NCBI GenBank assembly: GCA_905221605.1
Contig: CAJNDS010000266.1
Span: 61,001-125,000, forward strand
Reading direction: 5' to 3'
Length of the DNA: 64,000 nucleotides
From: Symbiodinium natans
Taxonomy: Eukaryota; Sar; Dinophyceae; Suessiales; Symbiodiniaceae
Shown piece by piece: positions 34,859 through 46,574 of this stretch (the first letter of the stretch is position 1; each line of letters starts with the position of its first letter). The translations under genes were made by a program, and so were the position numbers. The notes under the pieces are model-generated. The model had not been told where the DNA came from. It worked only from the letters and a program-made list of their open reading frames with translations, and made no database searches.

Positions 34859-37800
34859 CGCTCGCTCGCTCTCGCACGCATGGACCAATGACGAGAAGGG
34901 TAGAGAAAGACAATCGCCAATATTTGAATCGCTCAAATGTCGCGACGGCTTCGATTCGCGCATCCGCTCTGAGAGGATTTGGCGCCTCACAGTTTTCCAA
35001 GTGCCACTTCTGCCTCAGTCCCGTGCGCATGTCCCAACCCCCTGATTGGGACTTTGCGGTGCGCCGTCCTGGTCTTGCGCTCTTCAACACTTTCAGGGTC
35101 TACGCTGGAGGGCGTGTTTTGCATAGCTGACGGTTGGAGATGAATGGTAATTTGTTGTCTTAAGCTCCACAGTAAGCTCCCTAGACCCCCTGATCGTAAA
35201 CTCCCTCCCCTCCCCCCTCGCAAAAAAAGAAAAAGGAAAAGGAAAAGGGCATAGACAACACAAGCAAGAGGGCCTCCTACTAAAGCTTATATGAAAGGTT
35301 GCCGGAGCAGTGGACAGGTGGCCGCACCGGCCCTGGGAAATACTTCGCTGCTGGCGGGCTGCCCCCAAGACTTCCTCACCTCTCTGGCGGGCCAGCTCTC
35401 TGAGGCCACTTTGCAGTTGAAAGGAAGGGTTTAGGGCCGTTCATGGTGGGTTTTGCAGGGGTTTGAAGGGTTTGAAGGTTGTGTAGGGTTTAGGGTGCCT
35501 GCAGGGTTGACATGGGGGATCTAGGGCTTTTGAGTTTAGTGGAGTCTGCAAAAAGGGTTCGAGGCTTGTAAACTTGTAAACTCTTGGGTTGGTTCGGAGG
35601 AGTCCTTGTTGGACTGGATTTTGGGCTTCTTCGGTATTGGATGTTGGGCCTTTGTTGCGCTTAGGGTTCGCAGGCTTAACCCACCGCGCTGCCGTTGCGC
35701 CGCTACTCCGCTTTTCAGGGGCTCAGGGGTTTGGGGTTGAGGGTCGGTGTAGTGGCGCATCCGTTCAATCCCTGACGGCGGGGAGGGGCCCAGGGCAGCA
35801 CGCCTTTAAGGCTGACAGGCAGAGTCGATACGTAGCAAAAAGGTGTTTTTGATGACCGGTACAATCCGCGGAAGACCCTAAAACTGCTCGCAGGTGGCGT
35901 TCTCGGAGGGAGAGGAGATTTTTACGTGCAACACCCGCGGAAACTCCATGATGATCGTGCTGGAGGCCAGGCTCTGCATGGCTCACCATGATGGAAACCG
36001 GGACTTTCACTTCAGAGGGGTTGTTTGAAAGTTGGGCCGTAGAGAAGCTGGCCATTTGGGGGGACGGTTTTCTAGAGCCGTCTTGCACGAAAACCAACAG
36101 TCTGCATGGCCTAGCTCCACCACTTGCCAAACCATGGCTGTGGCGGTTTATTGCGATGCAGACAGCGCTTGGACTCCAAAAGCACCTGGTGCGCATGCCT
36201 GTTGTGCACTGGGCCGTCACGGTGTCGGTCAAGAGGGAACCGCTTCTTGAGCACGCTGCAACATGGCTGCGGTACATGCTGCACCACTTGCACGGCTTTG
36301 TAATTTCACGTCGGAGGTGAATGGTTGTTTGGTGGACTGCCGGCATCGCTATGCTGTTGTGTGTAGTATGTCCAGCACTCGACAGCACGCAGCCAGGCAA
36401 AAACCGTAGTCAGCGCAAAAGGAACCGCTTTTTGAGCATGCTTGCGTGCACTGTGATTCCAGCGGGCCGTTTCGCTGCAACATGGCTGCGGTACATGCTG
36501 CACCACTTGCATGGCTTTGTCATTTCACGTCGGAGGTGAATGGTTGTTTGGTGGACTGCCGGCATCGCTATGCTGTTGTGTGTAGTATTTCCAGCACTCG
36601 ACAGCACGCAGCCAGGCAAAAACCGCAGTCAGCGCAAAAGGAACCGCTTTTTGAGCATGCTTGCGTGCACTGTGATTCCAGCGGGCCGTTTCGCTGCAAC
36701 ATGGCTGCGGTACATGCTGCACCACTTGCATGGCTTTGTCATTTCACGTCGGAGGTGAATGGTTGTTTGGTGGACTGCCGGCATCGCTATGCTGTTGTGT
36801 GTAGTATTTCGAGCACTCGACAGCACGCAGCCAGGCAAAAACCGCAGTCAGCGCAAAAGGAACCGCTTTTTGAGCATGCTTGCGTGCACTGTGATTCCAG
36901 CGGGCCGTTTCGCTGCAACATGGCTGCGGTACATGCTGCACCACTTGCATGGCTTTGTCATTTCACGTCGGAGGTGAATGGTTGTTTGGTGGACTGCCGG
37001 CATCGCTATGCTGTTGTGTGTAGTATTTCGAGCACTCGACAGCACGCAGCCAGGCAAAAACCGCAGTCAGCGCAAAAGGAACCGCTTTTTGAGCATGCTT
37101 GCGTGCACTGTGATTCCAGCGGGCCGTTTCGCTGCAACATGGCTGCGGTACATGCTGCACCACTTGCACGGCACGGCTTTGTAATTTCACGTCGGAGGTG
37201 AATGGTTGTTTGGTGGACTGCCGGCATCGCTATGCTGTTGTGTGTAGTATGTCCAGCACTCGACAGCACGCAGCCAGGCAAAAACCGCAGTCAGTGCAAA
37301 AGGAACCGCTTTTTGAGCATGCTTGCGTGCACTGTGATTCCAGCGGGCCGTTTCGCTGCAACATGGCTGGTACTGCTGCACCACTTGGCACGGGAGTTCA
37401 TAAAGGTAAAGAAGGTCGGTGTGGACTGTCGCATGAGCTTACAACCACAGGTGTGTAGTATCATTTCCAACGCGCAACCAAGCAAAACCCGCAGCACAAA
37501 AAGACGGGTCTTTAGAGCATGTAGTCTGCGCATGCCTGATCCCAAGCTCCCCAAGCTTGAAGACTACACTACCGACACAAGGGCTTCGTCGAACTGCACG
37601 CCAAGTCCGGCAGGGAGGCTCGATCTGCGCTTCTCTGCTGCGAGTTCGAACTTGTAGAACGAAAAGCATACAAGACAGCCTCTTAATTAGGACGTTGAAT
37701 GGTTCACAAGAAATGGAAGCTCAATGAGTCCCTGGACTTTGCGGCGAGTGAAAATCGGCTTTTGACTCATGAAGTGTTGCGATGCGCAGCCTCGCATCAG

Positions 37801-38835
37801 ATCGGATGCGTTGGCGCCGGCGCCGTGATCGGCGAGCCAGAGGCAATGGCGTTCATGTTGCGACTTACGGGGTGTATACCACGTCGACACTCAATGCTTG
37901 GATCGAATACCTGCTACCATCCTGCAGTAGGTTTTCTCAGGAAGAAGCCGCCACTCGATATTGCAACCTGTCCATCCTTGGCACTTGTGAGGTGTAGGGA
38001 TATGTAGGGATATGTAGGGCCAGGGCCCCGACTTGCAGAGGGAACCCGAAACCCCGAAGTCCGAAGGGTCGAGGAAGCCCACACGTTGGCCCTCTTTGGG
38101 TTACCAGGGTGTCCTTTCTACTGCCAAATTCAAGCCTTACGAAGGGTGCTCTGTCAGCATACTAGAGGCCAGGAAATTCTTGAAAGCAGAAATCCCGGGA
38201 AGGCCTTGGGCTTGCTCTCCTTCCGGACGGCCACTGCTGGGCCCCGAGGGCTGATGGTCATAAAAACTCTCAGAACAAGGATAACAGACGCTATCCACTA
38301 ACATCTACGGACATCCACAAATATATCTTCGACTGGTGCCACCCGGGCTGGGTTGGGGCATGTTGGGGATGAGGCTGTTGCAGTGACCGCCTGCCGCATG
38401 CTGCCCGTGAGCTTCGAGGTGCGTGAAGCGAAAGCCGTGGGTAATGTTTCTACATGTCAGCCGAAGAACCCGAAACCCGCAGTAAGCCCCCCAAACCTCG
38501 GAACCTGAAGTCCTTTGCTGGAAGGCCTTGACACAGGCGCTGTTGACTCCATCAGCAGCTGCACTGAAGGAGGCCTGGGCTAACTACGTGAACGCTCATT
38601 TGCCAACACAGCCATAGCAGGAGTGAGGATATTGAGGGCGGATGAACGTTAAGGCCCAGTCCAGGTATGTCCAGGTTCAAGTTTTCTGACTCGCCTCGCA
38701 GCATTGGCAGCCATGGTCGAGGATGTAGCTCAAACCCGGGAACCTGTGCAGCATGCCTACATGCCACAGACCCGAATGCCCGACCGAAAGCCACCTCCAC
38801 TCACTCCGCCCCAACTGCGTCGCTCAATCCGTTGA
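32128..38835 (+). CDS. Multi-module cyclic-nucleotide-binding-like protein, multi-exon (5' end not found)
   Basis: Pieces of several cNMP-binding (CAP-ED) domains occur in order. About 32128-32275 reads like the end of one module (FLGVAELP, LRAVDGDCLV). The next starts at about 33049-33250 (LLAPGEILQASG, LFIVLAGRVAG) and continues in 33402-33522 (VQVEDEAGIVFRFAGPGETLGSPG), with a GC donor. About 33663-33840 follows (FWIKNAELLHREA). A third module: 35318-35423 (SLLAGCPQDFLTSLAGQL), 35894-35970 (VAFSEGEEI, MMIVLEA), about 37790-37842 (GAGAVIGEPEA), 38374-38418 (AVAVTACRMLPVSFE). Last exons are about 38537-38595 and 38702-38835 (TGA), Pro/Arg-rich. The canonical phosphate-binding GE...RxA is not clearly intact in any module, so nucleotide binding is uncertain. 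No kinase or channel part is seen. An exon candidate at 32686-32875 is less sure. Confidence 0.7.
34198..34233. repeat. (GT)n(CT)n microsatellite
   Basis: GT repeats passing directly into CT repeats inside an intron of the cyclic-nucleotide-binding-like gene. Confidence 0.9.
34495..34870. repeat. CTCTCGCTCTCCCT polypyrimidine minisatellite
   Basis: About 375 bp of CTCTCCCTCTCTCGCT-type repeats ending in (CT)n and CTCG repeats. The long Ser/Leu/Pro ORFs on + and the Arg/Glu ORFs on - are artefacts of the repeat. It lies in an intron of the surrounding gene. Confidence 0.95.
36263..37385. repeat. 219-bp tandem array, five units plus partial
   Basis: The landmark ATGGCTGCGGTACATGCTG recurs at 36263, 36482, 36701, 36920 and 37139 at exactly 219 bp. 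A truncated copy (ATGGCTGGTAC) follows at 37363, 224 bp on because of a 5-bp duplication. The inner units are almost identical; the outer units share variants (GTATGTCC rather than GTATTTCC). Because 219 is a multiple of three, two + frames and one - frame stay open or repeat regularly. The array sits in the intron between the exons at 35894-35970 and about 37790. Confidence 0.97.
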
Positions 38836-39262
38836 GCTGCTGCCAGGGTTTCAAGCAGCTTGTCGAAGGCCGGCGATCGCAAGCCACGTGCTCAGAGGTT
38901 AGGGAACAAAAACTCCAGCAATGACGTGGCGAGGTGGGAGCCTGAACCTAAACCATATAAACCGTAAAGCCGTGAAGAATCATGGGTTTTCTTGCCACCC
39001 ATGGACATAGAAGCTGCCTATAGGGTTAAGAAGTACAGACACTTGACGTGCTCACATCTTACCCACAGCCTGCTGCGGAGTTCAGGTGTGTGGGCAGAGC
39101 ATTTAACCACGCCATGACTCCATGTTTCAGCTCGCTCTCTTCGCTGTCATGATGTACCGCATCACCCGCCTGCTTGGGCTGTGGTGCTAACGATAATGTG
39201 GCATCAATCACAACATTGGCGCCTTCGACAACTTCGATAGCCACAGACCATACTGTCCACGT

Positions 39263-39281
39263 GGGGGGGGGGGGGGGGGGG
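39263..39281 (+). repeat. Poly-G tract
   Basis: 19 G in a row. Confidence 0.95.
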
Positions 39282-40379
39282 TTGACGGAAATCGCCGGTG
39301 GATGCAAAGTCTGCATGGATGATGCCTCCAATGCAAGCATCGTCCAGGCCGTGCGAAAGTCATGCAAACAACAGGTCCACATCACTCCAAATCATTCCAA
39401 ACAAGAGAGCCCTGCTCGGCGTTCGAGGGTTGAACCGCTCGATATTGAGAGCCCATTGAAAAGGCAAGCATCTTGCCCCCACGATGCGTCTTCAGGTCCG
39501 TGAAGGTCTGCCTCTGTCGGCCATGCTCAACTTACGCACGTCTCTGGATGAGGAGCCGCTCCCTCCCTAACTGGGTTCACGATGGTTCACGTCTCAGTGA
39601 TTCATGATGGCGAATCTAATGAATCTAAACCCCAAGCGTTCGACAAGTTTGTCTGAAACTCTGAGCTTGGAGGACGTTGGGGCGCAGCTTCTGTGCTTGC
39701 GGGCCGAGCGTTTGCCGCTCGAGCACCTCGGCACCTTCAAGGTTTTGAATGCAGTCCCACGCTTCAAGGCTTCAACCCTGCCCTACCGAGGACCTAGGCC
39801 CTACTTTCAGTTTGCCACGCAAGATTCCGCGAAGAAACCAAGCATAACGAAACTTGATCGATGTCTTCCACAAGTTCCCACAAACCGCACAGGAAGCCTT
39901 CTAAGATCTTTAAGCGCGCTTGAGGCATGGCGTCTGTTGGCATCCGGTGGCGGACTCCAGCGAATCCGGGCCCAGGGTCTCGCTTATCGTGCCCCTGGGC
40001 TTGAACTTCAACTCCGAGAGAGCTGCTGAGATGCTTATCGAGTGCTACACTTACCAAGTACCCAAGTACCCTTAGGGTCGTGACAGGGGTTAAAAGGTGG
40101 CTTAGTATCTGTGTCAGGCGGGTGTCGATTTCGAAGCTTCCGTCATGGCTCTTGCGCCCGCTCCCAGGCGCGGGCGAGTCTCGATGGAAGTGGGGCGCCG
40201 CGAGGGTGAACCCTTGGACTTCCATGTCAGGCGCCAGAGCTCAGTTTCCACGGTGTCACGGCATTTTTGAGAAGCGGGTGGGGGGAAGGAGGGGTTTTGG
40301 ACAAAAAGGAGAAAGAAAAGATTAAAGAAAAAAGGCAGGGCCCTTCGTTGTTGTCCACTGTTGTTGTTCCTCGCTTGCG

Positions 40380-40595
40380 ATTTTGTTTTTGGGAGGGGGC
40401 TTTGCGATTCGGTTTTTGGGAAGGGGTTTTGTTCCGAAATTGAGGGACGCGGTCACGGTGCTTGCGATTTGCTATTTGGGAAGGGATTGATTCAAAAACT
40501 CTAAGGGGCACGGTGCTTGCGATTTGGGATTTGGGAAGGGACAGTTCCCAAAATTCAATCGATTTGCTATTTGGGAAGGGATTGATTCAATGACT
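40380..40595. repeat. Diverged minisatellite, GCTTGCGATTTG...TTGGGAAGGG units
   Basis: Four or five imperfect units of about 40-60 bp share CACGGTGCTTGCGATTTG, TATTTGGGAAGGGATTGA and TTCAA segments. Confidence 0.75.
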
Positions 40596-41488
40596 CATTT
40601 TGACACGGTTCTTCCCTCACCCCACATACGCAACCTCCGTCCCTAACAACCTAATAACCCCACTTCTTCCCCAATGAAATTGCGTGTGTGTGCAGTGTCC
40701 ATGTCCTGGCAAGGCCGGGTTCGGTGGTGCCTGAAGGCATGCTCGTAGGGAGCCCAGAGGGGAACATCAAGGGGCTTCTTGGGGGTTTCTGCTGTTTTTT
40801 CTATATTCCTCGCCGCGCAGGGTACTAAGAATACATCTCTCAAGCTGGAAGTCGACAATTCGGGCCGAAAGCAACCATCAAAATCTCTCAGCACCCATTG
40901 GCTGCATTATCGTTAGGAAACCACGTGTTGAACCTCCAACTAAGTCTCGCGTATTGTTTTGGATCCTCTCGTGCAGTGTCATGCAGCAGTTGCCCTACCC
41001 TCAACCCATGACCGAGCAGAGGTGTCTTCACATGGTGTCTCTGTTTTCAGACCAACCTCCGGGGGCTGCCTTGTTGTTGCTGCACCCTAAGTGCATCAGA
41101 CCCTCAAGTACCGAACTTAACAGCCTCGAGGCCACCCATGGCGCTTATCTGCGCGCCATGTCCAGCGACTGCGAGGCCGGCAGCGGACGCTCATTGACCA
41201 TCAACATAACGCAGTGATTCAGTTTGGGCATTGTCGGGATCAGGGTTCAGGTGGGTTCAGGCTTTAGTAGGTGCCACCCTGAAGGTCTACCGCATCTGGC
41301 AATACGATCTCCTTCAGGCAGCCCACGTGGGTGCCCAGGCTCGGAGGGGTGTTCAAACTGTTCAGCACCGAATCCCTGAAAATTCTGAGAGTCCTCTCTG
41401 CTTTAAATACTGTGGCACAGCTACCACCTGGCCATGTCTTGCCCATCCTTGAATCTTGGGTACCACCTCTGCTTTGACTCAATAGGCC

Positions 41489-41718
41489 CATGATTGGTTC
41501 TACCAGCTTCGGGTGCTGGAGAAGGAGGCCCGATCAGATTGCGAAGCTTCGAGCGATCACCAGTTGTATTTGAGGCAACTTTCCGGTACGACTGACTAGC
41601 TTTCGTCCTGCAGCTGCGCTCAGACATTCATAGCCGCAGCCAGGACCGCATGCTTCGGAGTGCTCCTGTTTCATTCCTGACTCCAGCAAGCCCCTGTGTT
41701 TCGGGCGAACCCGGGTGA
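41489..41718 (+). CDS. Unplaced terminal exons, family unknown
   Basis: About 41489-41563 encodes a charged peptide (WFYQLRVLEKEARSD). After a CTGCAG acceptor, 41614-41718 encodes LRSDIHSRSQDRMLRSAP and on to TGA 41716-41718. Both look coding by composition and borders. No upstream exons or domain were identified. Confidence 0.3.
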
Positions 41719-42099
41719 GTCAGCTGCGCAAGATTCCTTGCAAGCACTTCTTGGGTATCGCCGGCGCTACGTCTGCAAATTGAGCCTTTTGTCGACTAAA
41801 GCAGAAAGCTTCGCCCCTTTAGAGGTCGCAGGTCAATTTCGCTCGGAATTCGTCTGATACGACCATAACCACCTCATCAGATAGGTTGCAAACTTTAGGA
41901 TTTCAAGTTTGGGGCTCACATGCGCCGACAAGTCATTGAACCAGCACTTGCCCAGATAGGAACGACAGTGCAGCCTCCCCTGGGCGATCCAATCGGAACG
42001 CCCTAGAAGCCTTTAAAGCCCCTAAACCTAAGCCCTAAAACCCCCAAAACTTCAGCCCCTTAAGCATCCTCAAGCCTTCTTAGAAAGCGCCTTCATCTT

Positions 42100-43255
42100 G
42101 GGAAGACCCGGGCCTGGCTGGAGACGAAGCTGGTGAGCGCCCGCGGCCAACTGCTGGGCAGGGCGTCGGGGATCTGAGCTCTGGGGGTTTGGGGGTTTGG
42201 GGTTTAGTGGGTCGTTTCGGCTCAGGGTTGGGGAGGGTTTAGGGTCCAGGGGGTTGATCTGAAACTACATCATGGACCAGCCGCCCCTGTTTTGGTCTTG
42301 CCTTCAGGGCTTTTGGGATTGATGTTTGGGTTTGAGTCACTCGTTTGGGGTGCAGGGTTGTGGTGGCGGCGTGTTTTTCGGCGCTTGCGTCACTATTCGA
42401 GCTCGCCTTTGGTCCACTCAAAGATCCAAAGCCATCAAGCCTTTGAGGCACTCAGCTCTTGCAGATTGCTCTTGAGGCCACACCCCACTGACAAGCAGAT
42501 CCGGGGCTGGGCCGACAAGAAGAAGGAGAGCCTCAGGCCTGGCCAGTGATTCTTGGGGTTCTTGGGGGCGTGCAGCTCCTGACGCTCCCAACCCGCGTGG
42601 GCATTTTCTGGATCTGCGTCAGCTACAACGATAAGGGGCCCTATTCTATCAAGCAGTCTCACCCAACTCTTCGGCCCCAAAGAAATTCCGAGTGCCCGTG
42701 CACACAGGAGTTGCACTTAAGTCTCCCAGCCCCCATGAGCCTTGGGCGCAAGCTGTTGACCAGGCGCGCCCGCGAGTTGCAGGAGCAGTTCGCCGAGAAT
42801 TACTTGGGGCCGCTGCCTATGTCGGCATTTCGTGGATCATTTTCAGGGCTTTCGGTCGGGGGTTTGAGGGTGCACTCACTGTAAAGGGGCATTCGGAGGC
42901 TAGGGATTAGAAGGCAGAAGTGGTGCAGGAGGCCAGGAGGTTCGGGTTCGGGGCTGGTGCAAAGGCTCCTGGAGTATCCCTAAATCCAGCGAGCACGCCC
43001 ATCAGCTCGGGCACCCCTGCAGACGTGCCCCAACCCTCAACCATCTTCAACCCCAAAGTTTAACGACCTTCTAAACTTACAACAACCCTAAAATGGTAAA
43101 TAACATAAAGTCCTCAGAAACAGTTAGGCCGTACTAGCACGCCAAACCAAACCCTAAAGATTGAACCGACGCCTTGCACGCCTTCAACCGAGGCCCAAGT
43201 TGCCTCTGCTACCCCCGAAGAATCAGAAGCTGGGAGCCACGGCCAGCGCCTCTGA
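42100..43255 (+). CDS. Unplaced exons of an unknown protein
   Basis: Three coding-like pieces lie in order: about 42105-42165 (KTRAWLETKLVSARGQLLGR), about 42735-42830 (MSLGRKLLTRRARELQEQF) and about 43165-43255 (acidic, TEAQVASATPEESEAGS, ending at TGA 43253-43255). Phase could not be checked between them. No domain is recognised. Confidence 0.28.
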
Positions 43256-44789
43256 AGACGTTGAGGGGTTGAAAGGTTCAGGCATGTTAGGGGTTGAGGT
43301 GTTCGGGGTTTGGGGGTTTAGAAATATGATCGTCGTTCTCCATCTGCTTCCTTTGGACTTGGGTTCAGGGTTTAGAATCGGATGTAGGATAAGAGTGGGG
43401 CATTCAGGGTTGAGACTTCTGGGTTCTGGATCTGGTTTCAATTACTGATGGTACTCATGGAGGAACCAACCATTGGGTTTCTGCTCTCAGGACCTTAAAG
43501 GTTTGAAAGCCCGTTGAAGGTTTGGGGGCGGAGTCGTGACTTTCTTCGGAGAACTGGCAGGTCTTGGTGTCCGTAGACGGCTGCGTAGCTGGGGCTTCAT
43601 TGGAGAATAAACGCGAATACAGCAGCCAAGGGCCAAGGGCTCAGCTCTCCGAGTTTTGGTATCCAGGGGTGCATGTCTAGGGTACAAAGCTTAGGGTGGC
43701 CACTTACTCACATGGGAGGCCTTTCGCAGCTGGGGCGCTTTGCCGGGCAAGGCGATGCCGAAGAGGCGGGATCCGGTTGTTCAGGGTGTCGTGGCTGAAA
43801 AGATGCAGGCTTACCGTGCCTAAGGTGCACAAAAAGCCGTCTGGCGTGCTGTAGTTACTAGGTTTTGCCAGCCGACACTTTCTTGCAATATTGTGCAGAT
43901 GTTGAGTGCGGACACTCCTTGAAAGGCCACCGACCAATTTCCCTGGCTGCTGGCTCAGAAGCATGCAGCTGTTGGGTCGAGGTTTAGAAGTAGCATGTGC
44001 TGCTTGCAAACAGGACAGCCTCCCATCCTTTTATGTATGGCAGCACGGTACCCACCGTCGCTTCCGGTTCTGAGGCTTTCCACCCAGATGGTGAAGGTCT
44101 CATAAGTCACATGCTTTGCTCCTGTATCTACTGGGCAGAACAGTCAGAACAGGCCTCATGGAATCACTAATCATCATTAATCCGTGCAAGCGCATGCACA
44201 AAGGCAACGCTGTGTTTTTCTTGGCCGTTTTGTGTTCGTGGCATCGATCGACAAGCTCACTCCTAACCGACCAAGTATCAGCTTCGTCGGCTGTCGCCAA
44301 GCAGCATAAACAAGACATGCTTGATTTCTGACAATACTTTTGATCGGTTGTAGTTGCTTTTGATGCCAATGAAGCTGAGCAACTCCTCGGGTTTGAGAGG
44401 TAGTTCGGGTTGTCAAGTCATTGTCCACGGTGGGCTTGAGGTGCAGCTTTTTACGAAAAAGGCAGCACGCACCCCCAAGTTCCCCAAACTCAGAACGCCA
44501 GAAATCGTAGCCGTATGAATCGCGAACCTCATCAGCCCCTTGTAATTGAGGTCCGGAAGCCTTCCGTGCCTTGAAGCTCTCCAAGGCCTAAAGTCTGATC
44601 CCAGGGGCTTTTGAGTGGCTTAGCAAGTTGAAGGCCTTTAGCTCTGCTTCGTTGCATTTTGGCGACAAGCTAAGGGAGCGCAGAAAATCACAGGGATCCT
44701 TGATAAAGACTTGAAGGTCCTTGCTGGGCTTGAGACATCGGTGGCAGGGTTGACAGGGTTTGCATGCGGTCATATACGACAGTCACCAT

Positions 44790-44870
44790 CCCCCCGCCCC
44801 CCCCCCCCCCGCCCCCCCCCCCCCCCCCCCGCCCCCGCCCAGGCCACCCCCCCCCGCCCCACCCCCCGCC
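44790..44870. repeat. Poly-C tract broken by single G and A
   Basis: About 80 bp of nearly pure C. Confidence 0.95.
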
Positions 44871-46304
44871 AGCACAGCAGACGAGCCTGTCTCAGCACAA
44901 TACCTTTGGGACTGCAGAATAAGCAGCGACCCCTCGTAATCCTTGAGCCCCAGAAGGCCCGAAAACCCTAAAATCCTCATTGCCAACCACATATCTAACT
45001 TCTCTGGTGCCTTCATAAAAAAATAGGGGGGAGCCCAGCAGTGGCTGGAGGCCAAGTCCGAGCCGCGGCTGCCTCCAGCCTGGCCCAAGGCCCCCAAACC
45101 ACGGCGCAAGCGCGAAGGCCGTGGTTCCATGGGAGTCGGGTCGGCTCTTCCCAAGTTGCCAGGCGGAGGTTTAGAGGGTTGAGGGTTGAGGAAGTTAAGG
45201 AAGCTTAAATCTTTATAGGTGAGAGAAGTGCAGGGGAAAAGTTGGTAAGGGGTGGAGCTGTTCGACCGAAGCTCCTAGTAGTGGTCGGCGGGTTCCTGGG
45301 TGGTATCTTTCTTGAGGTGCAGATCTCGTGGAGAGCCCGGCGCAAAAGTGTGAGTCCGACGCAGGAGACCCCGAAAGGTCTGCCAAGGCAGGGCAGGTAG
45401 GCTAGGCCAGCAGGCTAGGCCAGCAGATGGCCCCCTTTCCGTTTCACCACCATTGCACATCGGGCTTCTGATTCTGTGGCCTTCTGGGAAAGCTACCAAA
45501 AGAGAGGCAGCCCCTTGCAACCTGCGAAATCTTCATCTAGCCCGAGCCTCCAAAGCCTGAACAAAACTCCGCACCCAGATTCAGCAGCCTGTCACATGGC
45601 TCCTGCCCACAACTTGGGCCAGAGTGGTTAACGCCCGGAGCATCGAGCACGTGTCTGCGCTCGAGCTTGCATCGCTGTTAATGATGCGGGGTTCATTCAT
45701 GGGCAGTTCAAAGTAGGGGTCATCAGCACCTGAATCGTGGCTTGGAGCTGGATCCTTAAACATCGACTGCTCTGTAGAACTACCCATCAAACCTCCGAGT
45801 AGGATTCGTTATGAAATTCATTGCATGTGCGTGTGCCGGTAGTGCCAGTAGTGCCAGAGGTGTACAGGACGCGCGCTCATCATGGGATGGCACGTGAAAG
45901 GTGCAGCACGCCAGCGTTGGGAGGCACCCGGGGATGGACGGAGGCTGCAAGGTGACAGCGCCACCTCGAGATCGGAAAACCTGGATTCAAAAAAACCCTA
46001 GCTGAACTCCGAGAGCCTGTAAAGACCTTGTAAACACCGTAAGAATCTGCTCCCCCTACTCCCCGAACCCTTAACATATCATCTCACAATGAAAGGAGTT
46101 GACTCGTAGCGGTCCGAGTCCTCGAGTCCTCGTGCGAGTACGCAGCTCAAGGGTGGGGTCGCCGTGTGGCAGGAAGACCTCGTCAGAAGCCCAGAGGCGG
46201 TCAAAGGAGAGAGCTAATCAAGGTTTGGGGGGGGCCTTTCTGGGGGGCTTGAGGCTCTTGAGGCTTAAGAGCTGTTTAGAGTTGTGTGGTTGTGTTGAGC
46301 TGCA

Positions 46305-46324
46305 GGGGGGGGGGGGGGGGGGGG
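46305..46324 (+). repeat. Poly-G tract
   Basis: 20 G in a row. Confidence 0.95.
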
Positions 46325-46454
46325 ACTTCTGTTGGTGTCGCCAAGTTTCTTTGGCTTGATTGCGAGGGATTCCCCTAAGCTGCCCTAAATCCCTCGTCAT
46401 CAGCTGCCGATGCTACAGCCCTGTGTCGAAAAGACCCAAACGTCCCAGGGCGAA

Positions 46455-46574
46455 ATGGCTCGGCGAGCGCGAAGCCGGAGGGCGCAGCTTGCGCTGGTTG
46501 CTGTCGCAGCTGTCCGGGGCTCGGCTTTTAGTTTTGAGCCGGGTCTTGGCGACCAGGAGAGGTCCGAGTCGGTC
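46455..46574 (+). CDS. Candidate presequence exon (signal peptide then Phe motif), possibly of cpn60
   Basis: From ATG 46455 the frame reads a basic start (MARRARSRRAQ), a hydrophobic core (LALVAVAAV) and then RGSAFSF. A signal peptide followed by a Phe near the new N-terminus is the known start of peridinin-plastid presequences. A GT follows GGAGAG near 46560. It lies 1 kb before the first sure Cpn60 exon and no other gene lies between, so it may supply that protein's plastid-targeting leader. The link is inference. Confidence 0.4.

Larger units (their letters stand above)
38836..46454. other. Largely noncoding 7.6 kb with a few unplaced exons
   Basis: Weak exon candidates, besides those listed separately, are about 39130-39180 (hydrophobic LALFAVMMYRITRLLGL), about 39497-39570 (LSAMLNLRTSLDEEPLPP then stop) and about 39640-39750. 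The rest is simple repeats, G and C runs, and TTTAGGG-like motifs (42010-42260, 43140-43160). Confidence 0.4.

Noticed and set aside
34285-35130. Ser/Leu/Pro (+) and Arg/Glu (-) ORFs of 150-257 codons
   Set aside because: They arise from the CT-rich minisatellite and have no non-repeat domain.
36446-37201. 251-codon ORF of 73-residue repeats as a gene
   Set aside because: Its length follows from a 219-bp unit divisible by three. It is flanked by exons of another gene and has no recognisable domain; kept only as a finding.
36263-37385. CRISPR-like array
   Set aside because: The units are contiguous 219-bp tandem repeats with no spacers.
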